Shown here: piece by piece, positions 11,610-24,875 of the stretch
Position numbering within the stretch: the stretch's first letter is position 1
How the letters are laid out: each line of letters begins with the position of its first letter
NCBI RefSeq assembly: GCF_050948175.1
Contig: NW_027490259.1
Location: 558,001 to 622,000 of the forward strand
Direction: 5' to 3'
Length of the DNA: 64,000 nt
From: Xylocopa sonorina
Taxonomy: Eukaryota; Arthropoda; Insecta; Hymenoptera; Apidae
Made by a program: the position numbers and the translations under genes
Notes under the pieces: generated by a model
Seen by the model: the letters and a program-made list of their open reading frames with translations, nothing else
Databases searched by the model: none
Told to the model about the DNA's origin: nothing

Positions 11610-13955
11610 CAAAAGAATGTAAATGCGACACTTCCATGCTAGGAAATAGCGTTTGCAGATGTCTACGTGTCGTAGCAATAGAGTTCTAATGCTTCTTAAA
11701 ACGCGATATCGCATCTCACTGCTATGTTTCATGAGAAGATATAATACTCATTATGGAGTGTTATGTATACCTCGTACTCACTTCAAAAGAATGTAAATGC
11801 GACCCTTCCATCCTAGGAAATAGCGCATGCAGGTGTCTACGTATCGTAGCAATAGAGTTCTAGTGCTTCTTAGAACGCGATATCGCATCTCACTTCTATG
11901 TTTCATGATAAGATATAATATTCATTGCGAAGTGTCATGTATACCTCGTATTCACTTCAAAAGAACGTACATAAGACACTTCCATGCTAGGAAATAGCGT
12001 TTGCAGATGTCTACGTATCGTAGCAATAGAGCTCCAACGCTTCTCAAAACGCGATATAGCACCTCATTCCTATGTTTCATGATCAGATATAATATTCATT
12101 GCGAAGTGTCATGTATACCTCGTATTCGCTTCAAAAGAATGTAAATGCGACACTTCCATGCTAGGAAATAGCGTTTGCAGATGTCTACGTATCGTAGCAA
12201 TAGAGATCTAATGCTTCTCAAAACGCGATATAGCACCTCATTGCTATGTTTCATGATAATATATAATACTCATTGCGAAGTGTCATGTATACCTCGTATT
12301 CACTTCAAAAGAATGTAAATGCGACACTTCCATGCTAGGTAATAGCGTTTGCAGATGTCTACGTATCGCAGCAATAGAGTTCCAATGCTTCCTAAAACGC
12401 GATATCGCATCTCTCCACTATGTTTCACGATAAGTTATAATATTCATTGCGAAGTGTCATGCATACCTCGTATTCGCTTCAAAAGAATGTAAATGCGACA
12501 CTTCCATGCTAGGAAATAGCGTTTGCAGATGTCTACGTATCGTAGCAATAGAGTTCTAATGCTTCTCAAAACGCGATATAGCACCTCATTCCTATGTTTC
12601 ATGATAAGATATAATACTCATTGCGAAGTGTCATGTATACCTCGTATTCACTTCAAAAGAATGTAAATGCGACACTTCCATGCTAGGAAATAGCGTTTGC
12701 AGATGTCTACGTATCGCAGCAATAGAGATCCAATGCTTCCTAAAACGCGATATCGCATCACTATTCTATGTTTCATGAGAAGATATAATATTCATAATGG
12801 AGTGTTATGTATACCTCGTACTCACTTCAAAAGAATGTAAATGCGACCCTCCCATCCTAGGAAATAGCGTTTGCAGATGTCTACGTATCGTAGCAATAGA
12901 GTTCTAATGCTTCTTAAAACGAGATGTCGCATCTCATTTCTATGTTTCATGATCAGATATAATATTCATTGCGAAGTGTCATGTATACCTCGTATTCACT
13001 TCAAAAGAATGTAAATGCGACACTTCCATGCTAGGAAATAGCGTTTGCAGATGTCTACGTGTCGTAGCAATAGAGTTCTAATGCTTCTTAAAACGCGATA
13101 TCGCATCTCACTGCTATGTTTCATGAGAAGATATAATATTCATTATGGAGTGTTATGTATACCTCGTACTCAATTCAAAAGAATGTAAATGGGACCCTTC
13201 CATCCTAGGAAATAGCGTATGCAGATGTCTACGTATCGTAGCAATAGAGTTCTAGTGCTTCTTAGAACGCGATATCGCATCTCACTTCTATGTTTCATGA
13301 TAAGATATAATATTCATTGCGAAGTGTCATGTATGCCTCGTATTCACTTCAAAAGAACGTACATAAGACACTTCCATGCTAGGAAATAGCGTTTGCAGAT
13401 GTCTACGTATCGTAGCAATATAGCTCTAACGCTTCTCAGAACGCGATATAGCACCTCATTCCTATGTTTCATGATCAGATATAATATTCATTGCGAAGTG
13501 TCATGTATACCTCGTATTCGCTTCAAAAGAATGTAAATGCGACACTTCCATGCTAGGAAATAGCGTTTGCAGATGTCTACGTATCGCAGCAATAGAGTTC
13601 CAATGCTTCCTAAAACGCGATATCGCATCACTCTTCTATGTTTCATGATAAGGTATAATATTCATTGCGAAGTGTCATGTATACCTCGATTTCACTTCAC
13701 AAGAATGTAAATGCGACACTTCCTTGCTAGGAAATATTGTTTGCAGATGTCTACGTATCACAGCAATGGAGTACTAATGCTTCTTAAAACGAGATGTCGT
13801 ATTTCATTTCTATGTTTCGTAATAAGATATAATATTCATTGTGTAATGTTATGTATACCTCGTATTCACTTCAGTGGAATGTAAGTGCGAAATTTCCTTG
13901 CTAGGAAATAGAGTTTGCAGATGTCTACGTATATAGGCAATAGAGTTCTAATGCT
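11610..13955. repeat. Higher-order block Q, copy 1 (about 13.5 monomers)
   Basis: The block matches 14741-17086 at an offset of exactly 3131 bp, checked at four anchors: gcatgcaggtg at 11825/14956, ggtaatag at 12338/15469, caattcaaaag at 13171/16302 and the cgatttc monomer at 13681/16812. Offset 3131 is 18 monomers minus one base, explained by the 173-bp monomer near 13960 that lies between the copies. The match ends where copy 1 has cttcccaaacg and copy 2 has cttctcaaaactcg. The 645 bp between this block and block P copy 1 (10965-11609) is ordinary satellite of the same types. Confidence 0.85.
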
Positions 13956-14089
13956 TCCCAAACGCGATATAGCACCTCATTCCTATGTTTCATGATAAGA
14001 TATAATATTCATTGCGAAGTGTCATGTATATCTCGTATTCACTTCAAACGAATGTAAATGCGACACTTCCATGCTAGGAAATAGCGTTT
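13743..14089. repeat. Linked monomer pair (gtgtaatg type followed by ataggcaa type)
   Basis: The first monomer is the most distinctive type in the array: tcacagcaatg, gagtactaatg, cgagatgtcgtattt, tttcgtaataag, tgtgtaatgtta, cagtggaatgtaagtg and aatttccttg. It is always entered from a monomer ending tattgtttgcag and followed by one with tatataggcaa or tataatagcaa and cttctcaaaac. About 24 copies of the first type occur, from 279 to 63958. In the core their spacings are 25, 3, 15, 16, 17, 26, 23, 17, 34 and 6 monomers, making it the best marker of higher-order structure. This example's second monomer is 173 bp, with a one-base loss in cttcccaaacg. Confidence 0.85.
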
Positions 14090-15836
14090 GCAGATGTCTA
14101 CGTATCGCAGCAATAGAGTTCCAATGCTTCCTAAAACGCGATATCGCATCACTCTTCTATGTTTCATGATAAGGTATAATATTCATTGCGAAGTGTCATG
14201 TATACCTCGATTTCACTTCACAAGAATGTAAATGCGACACTTCCTTGCTAGGAAATATTGTTTGCAGATGTCTACGTATCACAGCAATGGAGTACTAATG
14301 CTTCTTAAAACGAGATGTCGTATTTCATTTCTATGTTTCGTAATAAGATATAATATTCATTGTGTAATGTTATGTATACCTCGTATTCACTTCAGTGGAT
14401 TGTAAGTGCGAAATTTCCTTGCTAGGAAATAGAGTTTGCAGATGTCTACGTATATAGGCAAGAGAGTTCTAATGCTTCTCAAAACTCGATATAGCACCTC
14501 ATTCCTATGTTTCATGATAAGATATAATATTCATTGCAATGTGTCATGTATATCTCGTATACACATCAAAAGAATGTAAATGCGACACTTCTATGCTAGG
14601 AAATAGCGCTTGCAGATGTCTACGTATCGCAGCAATAGAGTTCCAATGCTTCCTAAAACGCGATATCGCATCTCTCTTCTATGTTTCATGATAAGGTATA
14701 ATATTCATTGCGAAGCGTCATGTATACCTCGTATTCACTTCAAATGAATGTAAATGCGACACTTCCATGCTAGGAAATAGCGTTTGCAGATGTCTACGTG
14801 TCGTAGCAATAGAGTTCTAATGCTTCTTAAAACGCGATATCGCATCTCACTGCTATGTTTCATGAGAAGAAATAATACTCATTATGGAGTGTTATGTATA
14901 CCTCGTACTCACTTCAAAAGAATGTAAATGCGACCCTTCCATCCTAGGAAATAGCGCATGCAGGTGTCTACGTATCGTAGCAATAGAGTTCTAGTGCTTC
15001 TTAGAACGCGATATCGCATCTCACTTCTATGTTTCATGATAAGATATAATATTCATTGCGAAGTGTCATGTATACCTCGTATTCACTTCAAAAGAACGTA
15101 CATAAGACACTTCCATGCTAGGAAATAGCGTTTGCAGATGTCTACGTATCGTAGCAATAGAGCTCTAACGCTTCTCAAAACGCGATATAGCACCTCATTC
15201 CTATGTTTCATGATCAGATATAATATTCATTGCGAAGTGTCATGTATACCTCGTATTCGCTTCAAAAGAATGTAAATGCGACACTTCCATGCTAGGAAAT
15301 AGCGTTTGCAGATGTCTACGTATCGTAGCAATAGAGATCTAATGCTTCTCAAAACGCGATATAGCACCTCATTGCTATGTTTCATGATAATATATAATAC
15401 TCATTGCGAAGTGTCATGTATACCTCGTATTCACTTCAAAAGAATGTAAATGCGACACTTCCATGCTAGGTAATAGCGTTTGCAGATGTCTACGTATCGC
15501 AGCAATAGAGTTCCAATGCTTCCTAAAACGCGATATCGCATCTCTCCACTATGTTTCACGATAAGTTATAATATTCATTGCGAAGTGTCATGCATACCTC
15601 GTATTCGCTTCAAAAGAATGTAAATGCGACACTTCCATGCTAGGAAATAGCGTTTGCAGATGTCTACGTATCGTAGCAATAGAGTTCTAATGCTTCTCAA
15701 AACGCGATATAGCACCTCATTCCTATGTTTCATGATAAGATATAATACTCATTGCGAAGTGTCATGTATACCTCGTATTCACTTCAAAAGAATGTAAATG
15801 CGACACTTCCATGCTAGGAAATAGCGTTTGCAGATG
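13996..15836. repeat. Higher-order block P, copy 2
   Basis: Second copy of the block at 9125-10965, offset 4871 bp. It carries the shared gtggattgtaag and ggcaagagag changes but has acquired its own, such as agaagaaataat near 14870 and ctaggtaatag at 15467. From 14741 onward this same sequence is also block Q copy 2, so blocks P and Q overlap and record successive copying events rather than one simple period. Confidence 0.8.
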
Positions 15837-17086
15837 TCTACGTATCGCAGCAATAGAGATCCAATGCTTCCTAAAACGCGATATCGCATCACTATTCTAT
15901 GTTTCATGAGAAGATATAATATTCATAATGGAGTGTTATGTATACCTCGTACTCACTTCAAAAGAATGTAAATGCGACCCTCCCATCCTAGGAAATAGCG
16001 TTTGCAGATGTCTACGTATCGTAGCAATAGAGTTCTAATGCTTCTTAAAACGAGATGTCGCATCTCATTTCTATGTTTCATGATCAGATATAATATTCAT
16101 TGCGAAGTGTCATGTATACCTCGTATTCACTTCAAAAGAATGTAAATGCGACACTTCCATGCTAGGAAATAGCGTTTGCAGATGTCTACGTGTCGTAGCA
16201 ATAGAGTTCTAATGCTTCTTAAAACGCGATATCGCATCTCACTGCTATGTTTCATGAGAAGATATAATATTCATTATGGAGTGTTATGTATACCTCGTAC
16301 TCAATTCAAAAGAATGTAAATGGGACCCTTCCATCCTAGGAAATAGCGTATGCAGATGTCTACGTATCGTAGCAATAGAGTTCTAGTGCTTCTTAGAACG
16401 CGATATCGCATCTCACTTCTATGTTTCATGATAAGATATAATATTCATTGCGAAGTGTCATGTATGCCTCGTATTCACTTCAAAAGAACGTACATAAGAC
16501 ACTTCCATGCTAGGAAATAGCGTTTGCAGATGTCTACGTATCGTAGCAATATAGCTCTAACGCTTCTCAGAACGCGATATAGCACCTCATTCCTATGTTT
16601 CATGATCAGATATAATATTCATTGCGAAGTGTCATGTATACCTCGTATTCGCTTCAAAAGAATGTAAATGCGACACTTCCATGCTAGGAAATAGCGTTTG
16701 CAGATGTCTACGTATCGCAGCAATAGAGTTCCAATGCTTCCTAAAACGCGATATCGCATCACTCTTCTATGTTTCATGATAAGGTATAATATTCATTGCG
16801 AAGTGTCATGTATACCTCGATTTCACTTCACAAGAATGTAAATGCGACACTTCCTTGCTAGGAAATATTGTTTGCAGATGTCTACGTATCACAGCAATGG
16901 AGTACTAATGCTTCTTAAAACGAGATGTCGTATTTCATTTCTATGTTTCGTAATAAGATATAATATTCATTGTGTAATGTTATGTATACCTCGTATTCAC
17001 TTCAGTGGAATGTAAGTGCGAAATTTCCTTGCTAGGAAATAGAGTTTGCAGATGTCTACGTATATAGGCAATAGAGTTCTAATGCT
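14741..17086. repeat. Higher-order block Q, copy 2
   Basis: Second copy of 11610-13955 at offset 3131 bp. In the parts compared by eye only isolated substitutions separate the copies, while neighbouring monomers inside a block differ at many positions. Similarity between copies therefore greatly exceeds similarity between adjacent monomers, the defining property of a higher-order repeat. Confidence 0.85.
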
Positions 17087-20000
17087 TCTCAAAACTCGAT
17101 ATAGCACCTCATTCCTATGTTTCATGATAAGATATAATATTCATTGCAAAGTGTCATGTATATCTCGTATACACATCAAAAGAATGTAAATGCGACACTT
17201 CTATGCTAGGAAATAGCGCTTGCAGATGTCTACGTATCGCAGCAATAGAGTTCCAATGCTTCCTAAAACGCGATATCGCATCTCTCTTCTATGTTTCATG
17301 ATAAGGTATAATATTCATTGCGAAGCGTCATGTATACCTCGTATTCACTTCAAATGAATGTAAATGCGACACTTCCATGCTAGGAAATAGCGTTTGCAGA
17401 TGTCTACGTGTCGTAGCAATAGAGTTCTAATGCTTCTTAAAACGCGATATCGCATCTCACTGCTATGTTTCATGAGAAGATATAATACTCATTATGGAGT
17501 GTTATGTATACCTCGTACTCACTTCAAAAGAATGTAAATGCGACCCTTCCATCCTAGGAAATAGCGCATGCAGATGTCTACGTATCGTAGCAATAGAGTT
17601 CTAGTGCTTCTTAGAACGCGATATCGCATCTCACTTCTATGTTTCATGATAAGATATAATATTCATTGCGAAGTGTCATGTATACCTCGTATTCACTTCA
17701 AACGAACGTACATAAGACACTTCCATGCTAGGAAATAGCGTTTGCAGATGTCTACGTATCGTAGCAATAGAGCTCTAACGCTTCTCAAAACGCGATATAG
17801 CACCTCATTCCTATGTTTCATGATCAGATATAATATTCATTGCGAAGTGTCATGTATACCTCGTATTCGCTTCAAAAGAATGTAAATGCGACACTTCCAT
17901 GCTAGGAAATAGCGTTTGCAGATGTCTACGTATCGCAGCAATAGAGTTCCAATGCTTCCTAAAACGCGATATCGCATCTCTCCACTATGTTTCATGATAA
18001 GTTATAATATTCATTGCGAAGTGTCATGTATACCTCGTATTCGCTTCAAAAGAATGTAAATGCGACACCTCCATGCTAGGAAATAGCGTTTGCAGATGTC
18101 TACGTATCGTAGCAATAGAGTTCTAATGCTTCTCAAAACGCGATATAGCACCTCATTCCTATGTTTCATGATAAGATATAATATTCATTGCGAAGTGTCA
18201 TGTATACCTCGTATTCACTTCAAAAGAATGTAAATGCGACACTTCCATGCTAGGAAATAGCGTTTGCAGATGTCTACGTATCGCAGCAATAGAGTTCCAA
18301 TGCTTCCTAAAACGCGTTATCGCATCTCTCTTCTATGTTTCACGATAAGGTATAATATTCATTGCGAAGTGTCATGTATACCTCGTATTCACTTCAAAAG
18401 AATGTAAATGCGACACTTCCATGCTAGGAAATAGCGTTTGCAGATGTCTACGTATCGTAGCAATAGAGTTCTAATGCTTCTCAAAACGCGATATAGCACC
18501 TCATTCCTATGTTTCATGATAAGATATAATATTCATTGCGAAGTGTCATGTATACCTCGTATTCACATCAAAAGAATGTAAATGCGACACTTCTATGCTA
18601 GGAAATAGCGCTTGCAGACGTCTACGTATCGCAGCAATAGAGTTCCAATGCTTCCTAAAACGCGATATCGCATCTCTCTTCTATGTTTCATGATAAGGTA
18701 TAATATTCATTGCGAAGCGTCATGTGTACCTCGTATTCACTTCAAATGAATGTAAATGCGACACTTCCATGCTAGGAAATAGCGTTTGCAGATGTCTACG
18801 TGTCGTAGCAATAGAGTTCTAATGCTTCATAAAACGCGATATCGCATCTCACTGCTATGTTTCATGAGAAGATATAATACACATTATGGAGTGTTATGTA
18901 TACCTCGTACTCACTTCAAAAGAATGTAAATGCGACCCTTCCATCCTAGGAAATAGCGCATGCAGATGTTTACGTGTCGTAGCAATAGAGTTCTAGTGCT
19001 TCTTAGAACGCGATATCGCATCTCACTTCTATGTTTCATGATAAGATATAATATTCATTGCGAAGTGTCATGTATACCTCGTATTCACTTCAAAAGAACG
19101 TACATAAGACACTTCCATGCTAGGAAATAGCGTTTGCAGATGTCTACGTATCGTAGCAATAGAGTTCTAATGCTTCCCAAACGCGATATAGCACCTCATT
19201 CCTATGTTTCATGATAAGATATAATATTCATTGCGAAGTGTCATGTATACCTCGTATTCACTTCAAAAGAACGTACATAAGACACTTCCATGCTAGGAAA
19301 TAGCGTTTGCAGATGTCTACGTATCGTAGCAATAGAGTTCTAATGCTTCCCAAACGCGATATAGCACCTCATTCCTATGTTTCATGATAAGATATAATAT
19401 TCATTGCGAAGTGTCATGTATATCTCGTATTCACTTCAAACGAATGTAAATGCGACACTTCCATGCTAGGAAATAGCGTTTGCAGATGTCTACGTATCGC
19501 AGCAATAGAGTTCCAATGCTTCCTAAAACGCGATATCGCATCACTCTTCTATGTTTCATGATAAGGTATAATATTCATTGCGAAGTGTCATGTATACCTC
19601 GATTTCACTTCACAAGAATGTAAATGCGACACTTCCTTGCTAGGAAATATTGTTTGCAGATGTCTACGTATCACAGCAATGGAGTACTAATGCTTCTTAA
19701 AACGAGATGTCGTATTTCATTTCTATGTTTCGTAATAAGATATAATATTCATTGTGTAATGTTATGTATACCTCGTATTCACTTCAGTGGAATGTAAGTG
19801 CGAAATTTCCTTGCTAGGAAATAGAGTTTGCAGATGTCTACGTATATAGGCAATAGAGTTCTAATGCTTCTCAAAACTCGATATAGCACGTCATTCCTAG
19901 GTTTCATGATATGATATAATATTCATTGCAAAGTGTCATGTATATCTCGTATACACATCAAAAGAATGTAAATGCGACACTTCTATGCTAGGAAATAGCG

Positions 20001-20310
20001 CTTGCAGATGTCTACGTATCGCAGCAATAGAGTTCCAATGCTTCCTAAAACGCGATATCGCATCTCTCTTCTATGTTTCATGATAAGGTATAATATTCAT
20101 TGCGAAGCGTCATGTATACCTCGTATTCACTTCAAATGAATGTAAATGCGACACTTCCATGCTAGGAAATAGCGTTTGCAGATGTCTACGTGTCGTAGCA
20201 ATAGAGTTCTAATGCTTCATAAAACGCGATATCGCATCTCACTGCTATGTTTCATGAGAAGATATAATACTCATTATGGAGTGTTATGTATACCTCGTAC
20301 TCACTTCAAA
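16015..20310. repeat. Large duplicated block R, copy 1 (about 25 monomers)
   Basis: This 4.3 kb stretch is repeated at 30279-34750. The offset is 14264 bp at the left anchors (caattcaaaag 16302/30566; cgatttc 16812/31076) and 14438 bp at the right anchors (gtgtacc 18724/33162; cgatttc 19594/34032). The change of exactly 174 reflects one monomer present near 32.2 kb and absent here. Both copies include the rare consecutive pair of 173-bp monomers (19176 and 19349 here), and the cacattatgg change near 18880. Confidence 0.85.
19083..19428. repeat. Tandem pair of 173-bp monomers
   Basis: Two adjacent units carry the same one-base deletion, giving cttcccaaacg, at 19176 and 19349, exactly 173 bp apart. 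They share gaacgtacataag and look identical. The pair is repeated as a pair near 33612 and 33786. A single-monomer tandem duplication therefore happened before the large block R was copied. Another cttcccaaacg unit lies near 13960. Confidence 0.85.
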
Positions 20311-22090
20311 AGAATGTAAATGCGACCCTTCCATCCTAGGAAATAGCGCATGCAGATGTTTACGTATCGTAGCAATAGAGTTCTAGTGCTTCTCAAAACG
20401 CGATATAGCACCACATTCCTATGTTTCGTGATAAGATATAATACTCATTGCGAAGTGTCATGTATACCTCGTATTCACTTCAAAAGAATGTAAATGCGAC
20501 ACTTCCATGCTAGGAAATAGCGTTTGCAGATGTCTACGTATCGCAGCAATAGAGTTCCAATGCTTCCTAAAACGCGATATCGCATCTCTCCACTATGTTT
20601 CACGATAAGTTATAATATTCATTGCGAAGTGTCATGTATACCTCGTATTCGCCTCAAAAGAATGTAAATGCGACACTTCCATGCTAGGAAATAGCGTTTG
20701 CAGATGTCTACGTATCGTAGCAATAGAGTTCTAATGCTTCTCAAAACGCGATATAGCACCTCATTCCTATGTTTCATGATAAGATATAATACTCATTGCG
20801 AAGTGTCATGTATACCTCGTATTCACTTCAAAAGAATGTAAATGCGACACTTCCATGCTAGGAAATAGCGTTTGCAGATGTCTACGTATCGCAGCAATAG
20901 AGTTCCAATGCTTCCTAAAACGCGTTATCGCATCTCTCTTCTATGTTTCACGATAAGGTATAATATTCATTGCGAAGTGTCATGTATACCTCGTATTCAC
21001 TTCAAAAGAATGTAAATGCGACACTTCCATGCTAGGAAATAGCGTTTGCAGATGTCTACGTATCGTAGCATTAGAGTTCTAATGCTTCTCAAAACGCGAT
21101 ATAGCACCTCATTCCTATGTTTCATGATAAGATATAATATTCATTGCGAAGTGTCATGTATACCTCGTATTCACTTCAAAAGAATGTAAATGCGACACTT
21201 CCATGCTAGGAAATAGCGTTTGCAGATGTCTACGTATCGCAGCAATAGAGATCCAATGCTTCCTAAAACGCGATATCGCATCACTATTCTATGTTTCATG
21301 AGAAGATATAATATTCATTATGGAGTGTTATGCATACCTCGTACTCACTTCAAAAGAATGTAAATGCGACCCTCCCATCCTAGGAAATAGCGTTTGCAGA
21401 TGTCTACGTATCGTAGCAATAGAGTTCTAATGCTTCTTAAAACGAGATGTCGCATCTCATTTCTATGTTTCATGATCAGATATAATATTCATTGCGAAGT
21501 GTCATGTATACCTCGTATTCACTTCAAAAGAATGTAAATGCGACACTTCCATGCTAGGAAATAGCGTTTGCAGATGTCTACGTGTCGTAGCAATAGAGTT
21601 CTAATGCTTCTTAAAACGCGATATCGCATCTCACTGCTATGTTTCATGAGAAGATATAATATTCATTATGGAGTGTTATGTATACCTCGTACTCACTTCA
21701 AAAGAATGTAAATGGGACCCTTCCATCCTAGGAAATAGCGTATGCAGATGTCTACGTATCGTAGCAATAGAGTTCTAGTGCTTCTTAGAACGCGATATCG
21801 CATCTCACTTCTATGTTTCATGATAAGATATAATATTCATTGCGAAGTGTCATGTATACCTCGTATTCACTTCAAAAGAACCTACATAAGACACATCCAT
21901 GCTAGGAAATAGCGTTTGCAGATGTCTACGTATCGTAGCAATAGAGCTCTAACGCTTCTCAGAACGCGATATAGCACCTCATTCCTATGTTTCATGATCA
22001 GATATAATATTCATTGCGATGTGTCATGTATACCACGTATTCACTTCAAAAGAACGTACATAAGACACTTCCATGCTAGGAAATAGCGTT
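19430..22090. repeat. Higher-order block S, copy 1 (17-monomer spacing)
   Basis: The block recurs at 22388-24875. The offset is 2958 bp (17 x 174) at cgatttc 19594/22552, at the shared tagcacgtcattcctagg and gatatgatata changes, at ccacattcc 20401/23359 and at gcctcaaaag 20651/23609. It then falls to 2784 bp (16 x 174) at cgcgttatcg 20921/23705 and cattagag 21071/23855, because this copy holds one extra monomer at about 20695-20870. The last shared markers are acacatcc and accacgtatt near 22030. Confidence 0.88.
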
Positions 22091-22387
22091 TGCAGATGTC
22101 TACGTATCGTAGCAATAGAGCTCTAACGCTTCTCAAAACGCGATATAGCATCTCATTCCTATGTTTCATGATCAGATATAATATTCATTGCGAAGTGTCA
22201 TGTATACCTCGTATTCGCTTCAAAAGAATGTAAATGCGACACTTCCATGCTAGGAAATAGCGTTTGCAGATGTCTACGTATCGTAGCAATAGAGTTCTAA
22301 TGCTTCTCAAAACGCGATATAGCACCTCATTCCTATGTTTCATGATAAGATATAATACTCATTGCGAAGTGTCATGTATATCTCGTA

Positions 22388-24875
22388 TTCACTTCAAACG
22401 AATGTAAATGCGACACTTCCATGCTAGGAAATAGCGTTTGCAGATGTCTACGTATCGCAGCAATAGAGTTCCAATGCTTCCTAAAACGCGATATCGCATC
22501 ACTCTTCTATGTTTCATGATAAGGTATAATATTCATTGCGAAGTGTCATGTATACCTCGATTTCACTTCACAAGAATGTAAATGCGACACTTCCTTGCTA
22601 GGAAATATTGTTTGCAGATGTCTACGTATCACAGCAATGGAGTACTAATGCTTCTTAAAACGAGATGTCGTATTTCATTTCTATGTTTCGTAATAAGATA
22701 TAATATTCATTGTGTAATGTTATGTATACCTCGTATTCACTTCAGTGGAATGTAAGTGCGAAATTTCCTTGCTAGGAAATAGAGTTTGCAGATGTCTACG
22801 TATATAGGCAATAGAGTTCTAATGCTTCTCAAAACTCGATATAGCACGTCATTCCTAGGTTTCATGATATGATATAATATTCATTGCAAAGTGTCATGTA
22901 TATCTCGTATACACATCAAAAGAATGTAAATGCGACACTTCTATGCTAGGAAATAGCGCTTGCAGATGTCTACGTATCGCAGCAATAGAGTTCCAATGCT
23001 TCCTAAAACGCGATATCGCATCTCTCTTCTATGTTTCATGATAAGGTATAATATTCATTGCGAAGCGTCATGTATACCTCGTATTCACTTCAAATGAATG
23101 TAAATGCGACACTTCCATGCTAGGAAATAGCGTTTGCAGATGTCTACGTGTCGTAGCAATAGAGTTCTAATGCTTCATAAAACGCGATATCGCATCTCAC
23201 TGCTATGTTTCATGAGAAGATATAATACTCATTATGGAGTGTTATGTATACCTCGTACTCACTTCAAAAGAATGTAAATGCGACCCTTCCATCCTAGGAA
23301 ATAGCGCATGCAGATGTTTACGTATCGTAGCAATAGAGTTCTAGTGCTTCTCAAAACGCGATATAGCACCACATTCCTATGTTTCGTGATAAGATATAAT
23401 ACTCATTGCGAAGTGTCATGTATACCTCGTATTCACTTCAAAAGAATGTAAATGCGACACTTCCATGCTAGGAAATAGCGTTTGCAGATGTCTACGTATC
23501 GCAGCAATAGAGTTCCAATGCTTCCTAAAACGCGATATCGCATCTCTCCACTATGTTTCACGATAAGTTATAATATTCATTGCGAAGTGTCATGTATACC
23601 TCGTATTCGCCTCAAAAGAATGTAAATGCGACACTTCCATGCTAGGAAATAGCGTTTGCAGATGTCTACGTATCGCAGCAATAGAGTTCCAATGCTTCCT
23701 AAAACGCGTTATCGCATCTCTCTTCTATGTTTCACGATAAGCTATAATATTCATTGCGAAGTGTCATGTATACCTCGTATTCACTTCAAAAGAATGTAAA
23801 TGCGACACTTCCATGCTAGGAAATAGCGTTTGCAGATGTCTACGTATCGTAGCATTAGAGTTCTAATGCTTCTCAAAACGCGATATAGCACCTCATTCCT
23901 ATGTTTCATGATAAGATATAATATTCATTGCGAAGTGTCATGTATACCTCGTATTCACTTCAAAAGAATGTAAATGCGACACTTCCATGCTAGGAAATAG
24001 CGTTTGCAGATGTCTACGTATCGCAGCAATAGAGATCCAATGCTTCCTAAAACGCGATATCGCATCACTATTCTATGTTTCATGAGAAGATATAATATTC
24101 ATTATGGAGTGTTATGCATACCTCGTACTCACTTCAAAAGAATGTAAATGCGACCCTCCCATCCTAGGAAATAGCGTTTGCAGATGTCTACGTATCGTAG
24201 CAATAGAGTTCTAATGCTTCTTAAAACGAGATGTCGCATCTCATTTCTATGTTTCATGATCAGATATAATATTCATTGCGAAGTGTCATGTATACCTCGT
24301 ATTCACTTCAAAAGAATGTAAATGCGACACTTCCATGCTAGGAAATAGCGTTTGCAGATGTCTACGTGTCGTAGCAATAGAGTTCTAATGCTTCTTAAAA
24401 CGCGATATCGCATCTCACTGCTATGTTTCATGAGAAGATATAATATTCATTATGGAGTGTTATGTATACCTCGTACTCACTTCAAAAGAATGTAAATGGG
24501 ACCCTTCCATCCTAGGAAATAGCGTATGCAGATGTCTACGTATCGTAGCAATAGAGTTCTAGTGCTTCTTAGAACGCGATATCGCATCTCACTTCTATGT
24601 TTCATGATAAGATATAATATTCATTGCGAAGTGTCATGTATACCTCGTATTCACTTCAAAAGAACGTACATAAGACACATCCATGCTAGGAAATAGCGTT
24701 TGCAGATGTCTACGTATCGTAGCAATAGAGCTCTAACGCTTCTCAGAACGCGATATAGCACCTCATTCCTATGTTTCATGATCAGATATAATATTCATTG
24801 CGAAGTGTCATGTATACCACGTATTCACTTCAAAAGAACGTACATAAGACACTTCCATGCTAGGAAATAGCGTTT
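22388..24875. repeat. Higher-order block S, copy 2
   Basis: Second copy of 19430-22090, one monomer shorter. It retains all the private changes listed for copy 1 and adds few of its own, for example gataagctataat near 23740. Similarity stops near 24880, where this copy switches to a gagatccaatg monomer while copy 1 continues with gagctctaacg. The next 1.6 kb (24876-26519) is again repeated further right. Confidence 0.88.
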
